Of a stretch of DNA of 64,000 nt, positions 23,612-35,064 are shown piece after piece (the first letter of the stretch is position 1; every line of letters starts with the position of its first letter). The notes below the pieces were generated by a model. It did not search any database. It was given only the letters and a program-made list of their open reading frames with translations, and was not told the origin of the DNA. A program made the translations under genes and the position numbers. Source of the stretch: Zymoseptoria tritici IPO323 (lineage: Eukaryota > Ascomycota > Dothideomycetes > Mycosphaerellales > Mycosphaerellaceae); assembly GCF_000219625.1 (NCBI RefSeq), contig NC_018217.1:3348001-3412000 (forward strand), read 5' to 3'.

Positions 23612-24956
23612 ATGAAGATTACCCTCCTCCTCGCGGCTGCCGTCGCCCAGCTTGCCGCTGGTCAGGCAGTGCTCGACTTCCAGCAGATCACCGACGCTCC
23701 GGCGCCCACTGCCACTGCTGCACCAGAGACCACCTCCATCGACACCGCTGCCATTTCGGCCTCTCTTGACTCTGTGGTCAAGCCTGCTACAGCCACCAAT
23801 GGTCCATCTGCTGCCAAGTTCCGCCGCGATGCCAACCCAACATTCTTCGACACTTGCAAGTGGTTCCCCAGCAAGTGCCAGTCCCAGCCGCAGACGGTCA
23901 ACCCTATTTGCAAGTACTGGCCATACCACCCAGACTGCATCAGCCAGCCCAAGCCGCAGCCCCAACCTCAGCCTCCTTACCCTTACCCTCAACCACAACC
24001 TCCCCAGCCAACAACGACCACCAGCAAGGATGCTCCGGCACCAACCAGCACCACTCCTCCCCCTCAAGACAACAAGTGCAATGCTCAGCCAGTTGGAGCT
24101 GGACCGCAGGTCCAGCCCGACACCGCGGAAGCGTTCGTTGCCTATCCAGCATTCAGCCAGGCTGCCAACAGCGCTGTCACCCCGAGTGGATACAACTTGA
24201 AGTTCCAGAACCTCAAGGCTGCTTACCAGGGAAACAACTACCTCACCTACAAGGATCTCACCGTAAGTCGTATACACCATGCCAATGAGAGCTATGTCCT
24301 AACGTCAATCCAAGTCCTACTCTCCATCTGAGTGCGGCGCTTTCTGTGACAGCACCAAGGGCTGCTACAGCTTCGACATCTACTTCGAGCGCACTCCGTC
24401 TCTCGCACCGGGACCCAACTGCCCCAACCCATCATCCACCTCTACCATCCGCTGCGCCCTCCACGGCTCTTCCATCGACGCCAAGGGCGCTACAAACGAC
24501 GGACAATACAGGGAATCCTTCCACGTGGTCATCGCCGGTTCAAATGGCTACAGCAAACCCGGCGCTCCCGTCGACGTCCCCAACTGCAAGCCACCAACCT
24601 CAGTCCCAGGTGGTCCATCCGACCAGTGCAGTCCATGGAACATCCCCGGCGGCGACCACTACTTCCCAGGCCCATACGTGCCCGACCTCTGCCGCATCCT
24701 CGCCGAGATCCAGACGAAGAAGAACAAGGCGTACGCCATTGCTCAGGGCTACAAGAGCTACTCTCCATGCAACTCGTTCAACGTATTTGAGGTCTGGCAG
24801 GACTCCGTCATGGTGGGCACTTACTGCAAGCTGTTTACCGAGAAGTTGCAGTCGGATTGGTTCAGCTACAAGGGTGGAAACGCTCTTGGCCACCTCTTTG
24901 AGGTCAAGAATGCTTTCTCGTATGAGTTTAGCAGCAAGGATTACGGGACGATCTAA
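23612..24956 (+). CDS. Secreted protein with Pro-rich linker and apple/PAN-like domain
   Basis: Exons are 23612-24262 and 24315-24956 (52-nt intron, donor gtaagt), phase 0, 430 aa. The signal peptide is MKITLLLAAAVAQLAAGQ. There is an RR-type processing context (FRRDANPTFF), a Cys cluster, then a Pro/Gln/Tyr-rich linker (residues about 110-150). The C-terminal half contains NYLTYKDLT joined to SYSPSECGAFCDSTKGCYSF, then FERTPSLAPGPNCPNPS and VVIAGSNGYSK. This is a pattern seen in many uncharacterised Pezizomycotina extracellular proteins and resembles PAN/apple Cys arrangements. The function is unknown; cell-wall association or adhesion is plausible but not shown. The Copia insertion ends 326 bp upstream and may have displaced older promoter elements. 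Confidence 0.82.
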
Positions 24957-25474
24957 GTGGTCGTCGTTGATTGAAAGAGCATTGATCAGACGGAGAATGG
25001 AGCAGGGGAAGTGAAAGAGGATTCTTTGTTGATGAAACTCGACCTATCGATTCGCTCTTCTTGGACATATATTATTTAGCGATTTATTCATACCGTGTTT
25101 ATTCAGATCCTCCCCGCATCATAGTGAATCGCAACGAACGATGAGCAAAGTTCCCATGGCCAGCTAAGTATTTCGTGTCGTTCAACATTCTGAGGCTGAT
25201 TACCTCTTCTGCTTGCCAGAATGCCTTGCTGACGACCATGTAAGTGGTCTATCTTAGCATTCGCCGTTCATATATCTTAAGACATATTCGATAATACATC
25301 GGCAACTCCATTCAATATGTTTCCGCAGAAATTGGGGGCCGTGGACAATCGATAAGCGGGCGGAGCTGTCTCCGACGGCGACGTCACATCCCATACATTG
25401 CATGGATCTTGGAACAGGCGACAACCTCCTCGTTTCCTTTGCTGTCTACTACAACAACAACCACAACCTTCCAA
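24957..25474. other. Intergenic region
   Basis: 3' region of the apple-like gene and promoter of the F-box gene. A short run of ACAACAACAACC just upstream of ATG 25475 is a likely 5' UTR. Nothing else is recognised. Confidence 0.4.
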
Positions 25475-27760
25475 ATGCCAGACTCGCCGATACTAAACTT
25501 GCCGGTGGACCTCCTCGTCCTCATCTTCCCCTACCTCGACGCCGCCAGCTTCCTCAATCTCACATCGACCTGCCATGCCCTCCACCAACCTGACTTCCTC
25601 AACGACAGCCACTTCTGGGCAGCGCGCGTACGAAAGGACTTTCGAGTTCCAAATCAGCCGGTCGTACAAAACGACCGTCGAAGATGGCACAAGCTATACA
25701 AAAGGTTGAAGACACAGACGCGGGCGTACACATGGGGTAACGACGACAAAGGTTGTCTCGGACACTCGTACGATGGACCGCCTATGGTACGCGTACCGGG
25801 TCATAGAGGTCGAATCATGCAGATTCGCAAGCGAAAGACCAGCTTTCCGATCCAGATGGAAGGTGTTGAAGGACTCGGTGTGATCTCCGATCTACAGTCT
25901 GGTGGGTGGAGTACTACACTTTTGACAGCGAAGGGCGAGCTATATACAGTCGGAGTGATGGACGGCTTGCAGTCGAATCAGAGAAGGCCACCATATCAGC
26001 AAAAGACGCACACCGAACCGACCGCACTTCGATACCCAGTTGGCATGCCGCAGCCTAAAGACCGATACGATCCTGCCACTGCCGTGAAGCAATTCTCCTC
26101 TGGTAGAGCACACGTTCTCGCTTCCAGTGACAGTGGAAGGATATGGAGCTGGCAGAACTTGGAACACCCCGGTGTGAATGTCAAGTTCATACATCACGAA
26201 ATCAACGAAAATGGAAGAGACAGTGGGCGCGGCGTGGTCAAGAAGGTCGTGGCTGGGTGGAACAAAAGCGCGGCGTTGATCGAAGGCACTGGAATCGTGG
26301 TATGGGAACCACTTTACCTCAATCCAAACGAGTGTGATGTTGCAGATGCGGCTCTGGTGCTGGAGACAGCGGTCGTACCCAAGACACAGCATGTGGACAA
26401 CAGAAGCAGGCAGTCAGGGAGTGGTCGAACACAAAACGATGACGACGACGGCATCGGCGAAGTTCGGAATTTCATCATGCTGGAAGCATGCATCCTTTTC
26501 AACACATCGACTGGCAAGGTCTTCGCCGCTCAAATCATCTGGGACGACCGCTCACAAACGATCAACGAGCCGGTTGAGCTTGAGATTCAGCTTCCGTCCA
26601 AGAGTCCAGATCTTGAAGCGAACTTCGTCACGGATGTCCAAGGCTCCTTCCAAAACTTCGCCATCTTCACCAAATCTGGCGCAGTCCTGACCAGTACACA
26701 AGACGCTCTGATGCCTCTCCTACAACAAACATCACAAGACCAGCGAATATTCAAGCGTATACCAGCACTTCAGAACAAGCAAGTCATATCCCTGGCATTC
26801 GGCGACTACCACTTCCACGCTCTACACGCAGCCGGACACATCACATCCTACGGCAAAGAACCTCAATCCTGCGGCGCTCTCGGTCTCGGAGGAAGCGGAG
26901 CTCCAGAAAGCCGGCTACGTGGACTGCGGACCGAAGGTACTGCATGGGCAATGGGTGGTGACGGCGTGATGGTTCCACACGCCTACACCGAAGGTCGACG
27001 GGTGTGGTTCGAGAAGGAGAAGCGAGACTGGCTGGCTTTCATGACTTCTGGCGGCGTCGACCAGCAAGAGGCTGCCGAGAGGATCCGCATGACGCTTGGA
27101 AGTCCTGGCGTTGCCGCGCAAGGAGAAGTCAGCGAGTGGATCGAACAAGAAGGTCGTGATTGGGAAACGAAATTCGGCGTACGGCAGAGTGATGACGACG
27201 ACGGCTTGGGAGCGTATTTCGCCCTCAGCATCTCCGCTGCTGGGTGGCATAGTGGTGCTCTGGTGCTGGTGAACCAGGATATGGTCGATCGACTAAAGAC
27301 AGCAGTCGAACGGCCAGACGTTCCCAAACAGCCCGAGGCGGGCCCAAGCGATCCTTCAATCGACAAGCCAGACACAAACTCTCCACCTGAGGACGAGAAT
27401 ACAGAGACCGCCGCCGACGATACCTCCCTCTGGACACGCGCCGTCGACCACGGCCGCTACTTCCTCGGCATGCCACCCTACAACGTCTCCGCAGCCGAGT
27501 ACGATGCCAATCCAGTCGCTCGACCTGCGGCGAATATTGCCACTGCTATGCCCGGGTCCGTGAATCCAGATCCTGCCAGTTACGGAGCATCGCCGAGACC
27601 TGGGTATCATTATGTGTGGGCCGGAGATCATTTTCCACGATTGAGATTGAGTGATGGCACGGAGATGCCGGGACAGGTGGAGTTTGATGAGTGGAGGTTT
27701 GGGAGGCCAAATTGGGAATTGGAGTGGGACGGGATTGAGGATGATGAGGGAGAGCAGTGA
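25475..27760 (+). CDS. F-box and RCC1-repeat protein (Saf1-like)
   Basis: 761 aa, no intron needed. The ATG at 25475 is chosen because the upstream frame begins only with TTG, and because the F-box starts at once: LPVDLLVLIFPYLDAASFLN with ACHALHQ-type helix 3 (residues about 9-50). RCC1-like blades follow: YTWGNDDKGCLGHSYD, GELYTVGVMDG, DSGRIWSWQNL and HITSYGKEPQSCGALGLGG. The last is separated by acidic insertions. F-box proteins link substrates to SCF ubiquitin ligases through Skp1, and the RCC1 propeller is the probable substrate-binding part, as in yeast Saf1. The C-terminal 130 residues are acidic and disordered and end in EDDEGEQ. The substrate is unknown. Confidence 0.87.
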   Translation: MPDSPILNLPVDLLVLIFPYLDAASFLNLTSTCHALHQPDFLNDSHFWAARVRKDFRVPNQPVVQNDRRRWHKLYKRLKTQTRAYTWGNDDKGCLGHSYDGPPMVRVPGHRGRIMQIRKRKTSFPIQMEGVEGLGVISDLQSGGWSTTLLTAKGELYTVGVMDGLQSNQRRPPYQQKTHTEPTALRYPVGMPQPKDRYDPATAVKQFSSGRAHVLASSDSGRIWSWQNLEHPGVNVKFIHHEINENGRDSGRGVVKKVVAGWNKSAALIEGTGIVVWEPLYLNPNECDVADAALVLETAVVPKTQHVDNRSRQSGSGRTQNDDDDGIGEVRNFIMLEACILFNTSTGKVFAAQIIWDDRSQTINEPVELEIQLPSKSPDLEANFVTDVQGSFQNFAIFTKSGAVLTSTQDALMPLLQQTSQDQRIFKRIPALQNKQVISLAFGDYHFHALHAAGHITSYGKEPQSCGALGLGGSGAPESRLRGLRTEGTAWAMGGDGVMVPHAYTEGRRVWFEKEKRDWLAFMTSGGVDQQEAAERIRMTLGSPGVAAQGEVSEWIEQEGRDWETKFGVRQSDDDDGLGAYFALSISAAGWHSGALVLVNQDMVDRLKTAVERPDVPKQPEAGPSDPSIDKPDTNSPPEDENTETAADDTSLWTRAVDHGRYFLGMPPYNVSAAEYDANPVARPAANIATAMPGSVNPDPASYGASPRPGYHYVWAGDHFPRLRLSDGTEMPGQVEFDEWRFGRPNWELEWDGIEDDEGEQ

Positions 27761-27988
27761 TCGCCAGCGGAAGGATCTCGTGATAGTAATCGACAGCGCG
27801 GTGACGGTCACGCTGAACCATGATGGCTGATACCCTCACAATTGTGATTTACACTTCAATAGTCGAACTCATTTCACTGTACAGTTTCTCTCCCAACTAT
27901 ACACGCCAACACCAACGAATTCCTCCCAGGGTATCTCCCAAAATGCCGTCTGTGTCTATGCATACTGTCGATGTCATCTCGCCTTCAA

Positions 27989-28971
27989 TCACACGCTCTC
28001 CTCTCTCTCCCCATCCTTCTCATCAATCTTCTTCCCCTCCAAAACATACGACTTCCTCTCCCCACTCCCATTCGGCACCCAAAATCTCCGATCAATCCTC
28101 ATAAACAGATAAAAGTACAGCACCAACACCTCCGGCACAAAGTAGAAGCACCAATAGCTTGCTTTGCTCTGATACCATGCTGGATCGTTCACCGGGTGAG
28201 GTGAAGCCCACGTCGTGCCTGCTTTGTAGACGGCGTTGTAGACGACTAGTGTCGTGCCGACGAGCAGGATGAGGACTTTTGTTCGCAAGCTTCCGGTGCC
28301 GAAGGTTTCTTCGCGGTCGGAGCGGGGGAGTCGGAACGCTAGGAGCAGGATCCAGTAAGGCAGTGTTGTGACGATGAGGAAGTAGGTGATGGCCGCTTGC
28401 TGGATGTGTCGCGCGGCGTTGAGCAGGCTCGGGTTGCGGGTGTAGAACGTCACTACGATGAACGGGATGAGCAGGAAGAGGAAGACCACGATCAGCACCA
28501 AGATGAGTTTAAACACCACTCGCAACACAGGATTCCAACCCACGCTTGGTTGTCGTGCACGGAGAATGCGCTGCGCGAAGAGGATGTTGATGACGTAGAC
28601 CAGTAGTATACCGGCGTTGAGGAAGATTCCCGCGGCGATGGAGAGGCTGATGTTGTTCGGGTGCGTTGCGGATCCGATGCGTAATGAGCAGGTGAGGATG
28701 CGGGACATGCAGAATCCGAAGAGTAAGGCGGAGGGGACGAATTTGTGGCCTGCTTTGCGGTTGAGTTGGAAGCGTGTCATGTGGCCTGCGGCGGCGCCGA
28801 CGTAGAGGCAGATGAAGACTGCGGCGATGGGGACGTCCGTGTAAATGCTGGGTCGGCCGCCTGGGCCGGCGGTGCGTGGAGGGTAGGGAGGCTGTTGGAT
28901 GGTGTTGGTTGAGGGTAGTTGAGAAGGCTGGGAGGAAGACTTACGCCCTGCTGCATTGCCATTGCGGACAT
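27989..28971 (-). CDS. DUF3112 multi-spanning membrane protein
   Basis: Exons (minus) are 28971-28947 and 28860-27989; 298 aa. The first exon encodes MSAMAMQQ plus one base. The only in-frame join to the conserved GRPSIYTDVPIAAVFICLY segment uses an intron starting GC (28946-28861, gcgtaag...cccag). A GT start two bases later would shift the frame. About seven hydrophobic segments follow, with family-like blocks HMTRFQLNRKAGHKFVPSAL, GFCMSRILTCSLRI and a Trp-rich C-terminal segment (YWCFYFVPEVLVLYFYLF). The family is fungal, multi-pass and of unknown role. The gene ends about 230 bp from the convergent F-box gene. Confidence is good for the family and moderate for exon 1. Confidence 0.78.
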
Positions 28972-29095
28972 GTTCACGTGCTGAGGGAAGGCGAAAGGGT
29001 TGCTGTCTTGCGGACGATGCTTTTGGTCTCGTCTTTCTTCAGGATTGAAGGGACAGGTCGTAGGTCAGAGGTCTGAAAGTCAGGTCATTATCATG

Positions 29096-29797
29096 GTGTA
29101 CAATGAGCAAGATGAAGTGAAGTTATGTAGTTGACGACACTCCGTTCATACCGGGGTTTCGGGCCCACGGTGAACAAAGTCTCATTGTCGTCGGTGCCAT
29201 TCGCGCGGTAAAGAGGTACGGAACACCCGTCAACGTGGGAGGCGTCGATCTGGACCTTGTGGAAGATGTAGTTTTGGTCCGCTCGGCCGACTGTTTCGTC
29301 CGAGAGTCCGGCTGCTCAGCGAGTATAGACATGTCCCTCCCTAGGCTCGATCAAAGGACAACCGAGAACTTCTTCAATGTCGACGTGAATGAAATTCTGC
29401 ATCGCTCGGCCGCGCTTTACCAGATCAACCACGATATCGGCTCGAATGGCATCAAGAGCTTTTCGTCTATGTCATCGACAGCATACCAGAGGCCGTGGTG
29501 AGTTGTCTCCGAAAATACATGAGGTGACTTGGAGGCGAGATCCACTTGACCCGCGACGGCCGAGATGTGTTTCTCTACTGAGCAGCCTTGGTGGAGGAAG
29601 ACGTGGTAGTTGCCTTCTATTGCATCTCCGCAGTCGCAGCGAAGTAGCGGTGCTTGGTAGGGACGAATCGGCGGGACATAGCTGTGCACCGCTTTTCGCC
29701 AGGGAAGGGCGATGTCAGGTCTCTTGAAGGTTGAAGCGGTCGCGGCGAGATGGAGCAGCATGAAAATGAAAATGCCTAGACGTGGCATGACGGACAT
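29096..29797 (-). pseudogene. Candidate small secreted protein, frame-broken or poorly resolved
   Basis: The minus ORF 29797-29417 begins with a signal-like segment (MSVMPRLGIFIFMLLHLAAT) and encodes two Cys pairs (LRCDCGD, HQGC). Two further open minus segments follow in other frames: about 29475-29315 (VKRGRAMQNFIHVDIEEVLG) and about 29320-29096 (QNYIFHKVQIDASHVDGCSV, stop near 29096). Both look protein-like but have no start codon of their own. No pair of standard splice sites joins all three in frame. A join through a weak GTTGTC donor would fuse the last two. It is therefore either a three-exon secreted-protein gene with unusual sites or a decaying one. It lies divergent from the Zn2Cys6 gene at 29953. 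Function unknown. Confidence 0.35.
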
Positions 29798-29846
29798 AGC
29801 ATGATGCTCGACGGTGAGGTAGGAGGTAAGAACGAAGCTGATGGAT

Positions 29847-29942
29847 TTCGTCCGTCGGCCGGAGGGATTCGTCCGTCCGCCGACGTTCCTCCGTTGACAG
29901 CGGACATTTCAATCTGCGGACCAAAACAATCGTCCGTCCGTC
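29847..29942. promoter_or_regulatory. Three TCGTCCGTC elements before a Zn2Cys6 gene
   Basis: TTCGTCCGTC occurs at 29847-29856 and 29868-29879 (extended to CCG), and again at 29929-29942 (CGTCCGTCCGTC), just 10 bp before the ATG. CCG/CGG triplets are the usual targets of Zn2Cys6 proteins, so autoregulation is a possible reading. This is inference. Confidence 0.35.
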
Positions 29943-29952
29943 ACCAACAATC

Positions 29953-32371
29953 ATGGCGTCGCTGGCGCCTGAGGTTGACACGACCAGCTTGAAACGCATC
30001 CGGAAGGGCACCAGGAGCTGCATTGAGTGTGCGTGGATGATGAATGCCGATAAATACATGCATGTAGTTCTACCTCATAGCTGACCCCTCATCCTTGCAG
30101 GCCGCCAAAGGAAGATCAAATGCATTTGGCCAGACGGTCACCGATTGTGTTCCGGCTGCAACACACGTGGGAAACAATGTGTGCCACAGATCTATCAAAA
30201 GCGATCCATCGCGACGGATCGTGTCACGTCTCGCGACCGCATCAATCGGCTTGAACAACAGATCGCCAACATAGCCGCAGCTGTACAAGACAAAGGCTCA
30301 CTGCCTTCAACGTCACCTGTCGATCGTGATCATGCCGTCGACGATACCATGCCCGACGAGGAAGGCCATGATCCGAGTCTGGATGGTCCGGCCACAGATC
30401 CGCCATCTCACTTGAAGTTTCTGTTCGAGAATCCTCTGATCGGTCCCAGTCAGCGTTTGGCTCGTCACAAGGAGCCAGCACAACCGCCGTGCTCGCCGCA
30501 ATATCTGGAGTCTGCAAGGGCGAGACTACAACGCCTTCTTCCTACGAGACAGGACGTCCAAGCTATAGTCCCTCATGCCGCAAAATGGATGGAACTGTAC
30601 ACAGGACTTTTTCCTGTCTTGCTTAGAGTTGGCAGTCCTCAGCAGATGGTCGATATGCACCAGGACATGATCAGTCCTCTCGCTGACCCAACTCGAATCG
30701 CCATGTTCCTGATGGCGTTTACCATGACCGTTCGACAGATTCCACCTGGTCAACAGATCACTTCCATCAAAGGTCTATCTCATGGGACGAGCAATATGGT
30801 GGATGAAGCTGACTTCAATATCTCAGACACCCGCGCCTTCAGCATGGACGTGATAGGCACGATAGAATCTACGATCATTTCACACCAAGGCTTCTCATCC
30901 ACAGTGGAAGGCTTGTCGACCACCATCATGCACTGTCGATTGTATGCTCTGATGGAATCTTGCCCTTGAGGTAAGACTCTTTGCTGACATGCGGCAGGCA
31001 AATGGGACTTGGGAAGATGCGCCCTGTATGGCTGCAGTTACGGCGGGTAGTGGCACTCGCTGAGCTCATGGGTCTTCCTCGAACCTGCTATGGCCAGAGT
31101 GTCGACACGGAGAACGACCCGCAAGCGCAAGAGCGAATCGCTCTGTGGGATACCATATGTGCTACCGATAGGTTGGTGTGTTCCGATATATTGTCATGCG
31201 TATCTGACAGACAGACAATGTAGACTTTCGAGCATGCTTTACAATCTACCAGCAGCCACGGTCACGCATCAACTTCGCCCCAAAAAGTTCGTGGATGAAG
31301 ATGGTAAAGTCATCACTCAAGCCGTACGCCGCCATGAGCATTCCCCTTACCCAAACGTCGCCCCACTGATGTTCCTAGCTCATGTTCGAGATTGCCACGC
31401 TCGCGATGCGAATACAAAATCTGGACGAAAGCAGCATCCGCCACGATCCTCCCTCCGAAGTCTACGAGAAAGTCTTACGTGTCGACAAAGACCTCCGGGC
31501 ACTAAAAGTCTCTACTCCGTCCTCCTGGTGGGCGTCCGACCATACCCAGACCCTCGGTCCGCGACACCTGATCCAATTCTGGTTCACATACATCACCGTA
31601 AGAACTCATATGCGTACGGCGATGAGCAAAGACGAGCACGACCACTACGCCTACAGCCGCATGACATGTTTCGACGCCGCAAAGACGATTACCCGGATGT
31701 ATACATTCGTACGACCACGACTGCCAGCTGGGTTCTTCGCCTGCCGCATCATCGATATGCAAATCTTCTCATGCGCTGTATACCTTCTCATGTCCTCATA
31801 TGACGCGGCTATCTCGCGAGCTCCTCCAAGACCGGATCTGAAACCCTTCCGGGATGGCGAGCGACTAGCGCTTGTGCAGAAGATACTGGCCACAATGGAC
31901 TCCGTGTCCGATCAAGTCGGAGCGGAATTCGCCAAAGAAGCTGCAGCTGCCTTCCGAGGACTACAAGCCATGCTCGAAGGCTCGGAACATGCGCATCCCG
32001 AAGGCGTGACCTTGCACATACCATTGCTCGGCAAGATCCACGTCGGAGGGAGACCTCAGGCTGAACAGCTAGCACAACCGATGGCACAGACTTCATCCGC
32101 ACACAACGAGCAACAGCAGCCATTGTCCTCGCTTCCCGCGCTTTCTTCAACGATACACCACGGCGAGATCCGCATCCCAGCTATGGCGAATGGCGAGTGT
32201 GTTCCACAACAGATTTCCACCTTCACGAATCTGCCGTACACTTCCGATTTTGGAAACATGCCCTGGATGCTGGAATGGGACATGAACTCGTCTTCACTGC
32301 AGGACCCTTTCATTGCAGATGGGTATGATGGGCTCGATCAGTGGATGGACTTGGGGTATGGAGCTGCTTGA
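29953..32371 (+). CDS. Zn2Cys6 transcription factor with fungal MHR domain
   Basis: Exons are 29953-30028, 30101-30941, 30998-31171, 31224-31323 and 31379-32371; 727 aa, with all phases consistent. The zinc cluster has Cys at 23, 26, 33, 42, 45 and 52 (SCIECRQRKIKC, LCSGCNTRGKQC) and is completed across intron 1. A short coiled coil follows (RINRLEQQIANIAAAV). The middle homology region is clear: LLPTRQDVQAIVPHAAKW, GLSTTIMHCRL joined to QMGLGKMRPVWLQLRRVV and ALAELMGLPR, then WDTICATDRL joined to SSMLYNLPAATVTHQL. Intron 4 is placed so that VITQA runs into LMFEIATLAMRIQNL. The target genes are unknown. It could regulate its divergent neighbour or itself. Confidence 0.88.
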
Positions 32372-33272
32372 GGAGCGCAAGACCGACATCGCCTCCTGGT
32401 CATCAATCCTCTGATTGCGTCTGCGCCTTGCAGCTATTGCTTCTTGGGGTCACGCCATGCCTCAAGGATCCAGGCAGAAATACCTTCAGCCATCAGAGGA
32501 CTTCTCAACGAGCGTCACACTGACAGCGCATACTTGCAGCTTCGTACGCCATTTACAAGCCTCACATGTCACGTTGACCATTCGATCAATGCTGTGCTCT
32601 TGATCACGGAGGATTCAATAGCGCGGTGTTACTGAGGAAACAGACACGACGCACACAACGCATTGTTGACATGCAAGATGATCAATGCAGTGGAACGTCC
32701 ATAGCCGGGAATGCGAACGTGGACATTGTGCTATGACGGCCATGCATTCGGGATCGGCTCTCGGTCGAGCACCAATTCGACGACCGATCCGGACTGGGTA
32801 GCATGCCAGACCTGCCGAAGAACTCTCGCCCACCGCCCGAGAGATCCGAAAGCACATGGCTTGAATACTGCTGCTTCGCTTCGACTGCACCGAGTCACAC
32901 GAACCAGATTGATCTGCATGGCACAGCAGCACAGCATGCCCGCTCCCCCGGCAACCCCATCTCTCCGAAACGCTTATCTGCACGCCACATGTGGATCGAA
33001 ATTGCTTGATGCTGGACCTGCATGCTTGTCACGGCGTACAGACATCTCCACGGCGCACGAGGTGGGTGACGAGGCGGTAGTCTTCAACGTCATGTCGTCT
33101 GCCGCACCTCAGCATCTCTGCTCTCAACGAACAAGGCTTTGTTTGAGCTGATATAACTGACATTCGTTTCCACTGATCATTCGACTCCGACCTCAAAGCA
33201 CCCTATCACAGACCACATACCAATCCATCCATCACACCCAAATCCTTACAATCCAACCCCTCCTCGCTCACT
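32372..33272. other. Intergenic region
   Basis: No gene is supported. Short open frames overlap on both strands without domains. The final 100 bp is CT-rich (CACACCCAAATCC, CTCCTCGCTCAC) and is the likely leader of the downstream gene. Confidence 0.45.
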
Positions 33273-33984
33273 ATGCTCTCCTACCTCCTCCTCCTCACCA
33301 CCCTCCTCTCCCTCATCCTCCCCTCCATCGCCAAATGCCTCTGCGATGAGACCGCCAACAACGTCGCCCTCAACTTTCAACATCTCTTCCAAGACTACTC
33401 TCCCGAATACGTCGACACCGTCCTCGCAGTCGACTTCACGGACCAAACCGACAGCGTGGCATGGTTGATCAGCAACGGCACGGATTGTCCAAAGCAAGTA
33501 CGTCGCCATCATCTCTCAGCATCACAAAGAGGGCAGCATGAGGAGGACTGACGATGACCAACAGCTCGGCGTCCCCACCCTCACCGGCCTCGCAGAGTTC
33601 AAAGCCGCGCAAGAATCCCAACCCAACTTGCCCTTCCCAATCTTGAACGTCTTCCACAATTGTGACTCCGTCTTCGTGCGCTGGAAATTCGACATTTTGC
33701 CGCAGCAAGTTCAGGGTATTGCAATCTTGAGTTCGTCTCACCAAACACACCCTACTCCCTGTTGCGTGAGAAGAGCACTAACGGACAAGGAAACAGACAC
33801 GATCCCCAACCCCGACTCGCGCGCTGCGAGTGCTCAGCCTTTCTTGATCAAAAATGTGTTTTCCGAATTCAACACTGGTGCTTTTACGCATAATCTGGGG
33901 TGGTTCAATGGGACTTCGCCGTGTGAGGGGAGTGAGAAGAGGGAGTGTTTGAAGAAGGGGTGGGCGGTGGGAGTGGCGATGTGA
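33273..33984 (+). CDS. Secreted NTF2-like fold protein
   Basis: Exons are 33273-33497, 33565-33730 and 33797-33984; 192 aa. The signal peptide is MLSYLLLLTTLLSLILPSIA. The body reads CLCDETANNVALNFQHLFQD, VDTVLAVDFTDQTDSV, then LGVPTLTGLAEFKAAQ, DSVFVRWKFDILPQQVQGIA and IKNVFSEFNTGAFTHNLGWF. This alternation fits the NTF2-like/SnoaL-like fold of small secreted fungal proteins. Intron 2 (33731-33796) has a weak GTTCGT donor but a good CTAAC branch. It is 66 nt long with no stop, so its retention would add 22 residues without a frame change (214 aa). Two late Cys (SPCEG, RECLKK) may pair. The ligand or role is unknown; effector-like activity cannot be claimed. Confidence 0.72.
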
Positions 33985-35064
33985 ATAGGTGGGGTTGGAG
34001 ATTGGTGTGTTATGGTCTTGTGAGAGATGGTGGATAATTGGGCGATAATAGGAAGGAACGAAAGGTCAGTGCTGTTTTTTGTGCCTTGGACCAGCAACAG
34101 ACGGGTTGAAGTCTGCTGTGTGAGCCTTTGTCTTGATACAATAGTGTCCTGGTATGATTTTAACTAGCCATTCAACGGTTCGTTGTTCTCCAGGATTCAA
34201 GATACTGAGATTTGCTCCTCCACCACCGATATACCACCGAAGAATTGCATTGGCTGGACCGGTGAAGAAGGCAAAACGGATCCTTCGCGGCGATCAGTCG
34301 ATCTCTTCCCGTGGGTCCGGGCCTTGTACTCTTCATGCTTGTTCTCGAACATCAAGTGCAATCTGTAGTAACTTGACCGTGGTGTCGTCGATGAGTCTGG
34401 AGCTTGTACGATGTGTAGAAAAAAGGAGAAGAAGGGTCTATTGGGTGGCGGTATAGACAAGGATGCGTCGAAACGCTTGGGGCGAAGCGAAGTCTCAGCA
34501 TCAGCTTCAGGTATTTTCTTACACCTCCCGTCACCTACAACAATTCATCACGCAAGCCAGACGTGATCTCCAAAAATACCACCACCAGCGCACTAAGCTC
34601 TCATCACCATCACCATCGTCGGCCTCCCCGACCGAGACAGCCGGAGATTTCTTGTTTCCAATGAATCCTTCCCGTCCTCTCGCTTGCTAAACCATTTCGA
34701 GGCCAGAAAATCACGAGTCTAGACCCGAAATCGACTTGGTACCTTCCTAGTTCGGCGTGAGAGTTCAAGCTAGGGATCGTGGCTCGGGAGTGAAGCGACG
34801 ACGAGGGTGTCCTTGATGGATGCGAAGCCGCCGAAGCGACTTCATTTTTGGGGGTTGTGGAGGGTTTGGGGGTCGGGAGGGGGCGTTTTATGATATTTCT
34901 TTACTTCTCTTGCCTTTTCGTTCTTGTTCTTGTTCATTCCTTCTCTACTTCTTTCTCATCGCCACTTGCGGAAAAACTACGAAGAGAGACCGTACCTTAA
35001 ACTTCTGCAGCTGTCACGACTTTCCCAAACTACACCAGTCTTCAAATCCTTCCCCCATCAAACA
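33985..35064. other. Intergenic region
   Basis: Nothing is recognised apart from CT-rich leader sequence (34,905-35,060) before the terpene-synthase-like gene. ORFs here are under 90 aa and have no domain. Confidence 0.45.
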
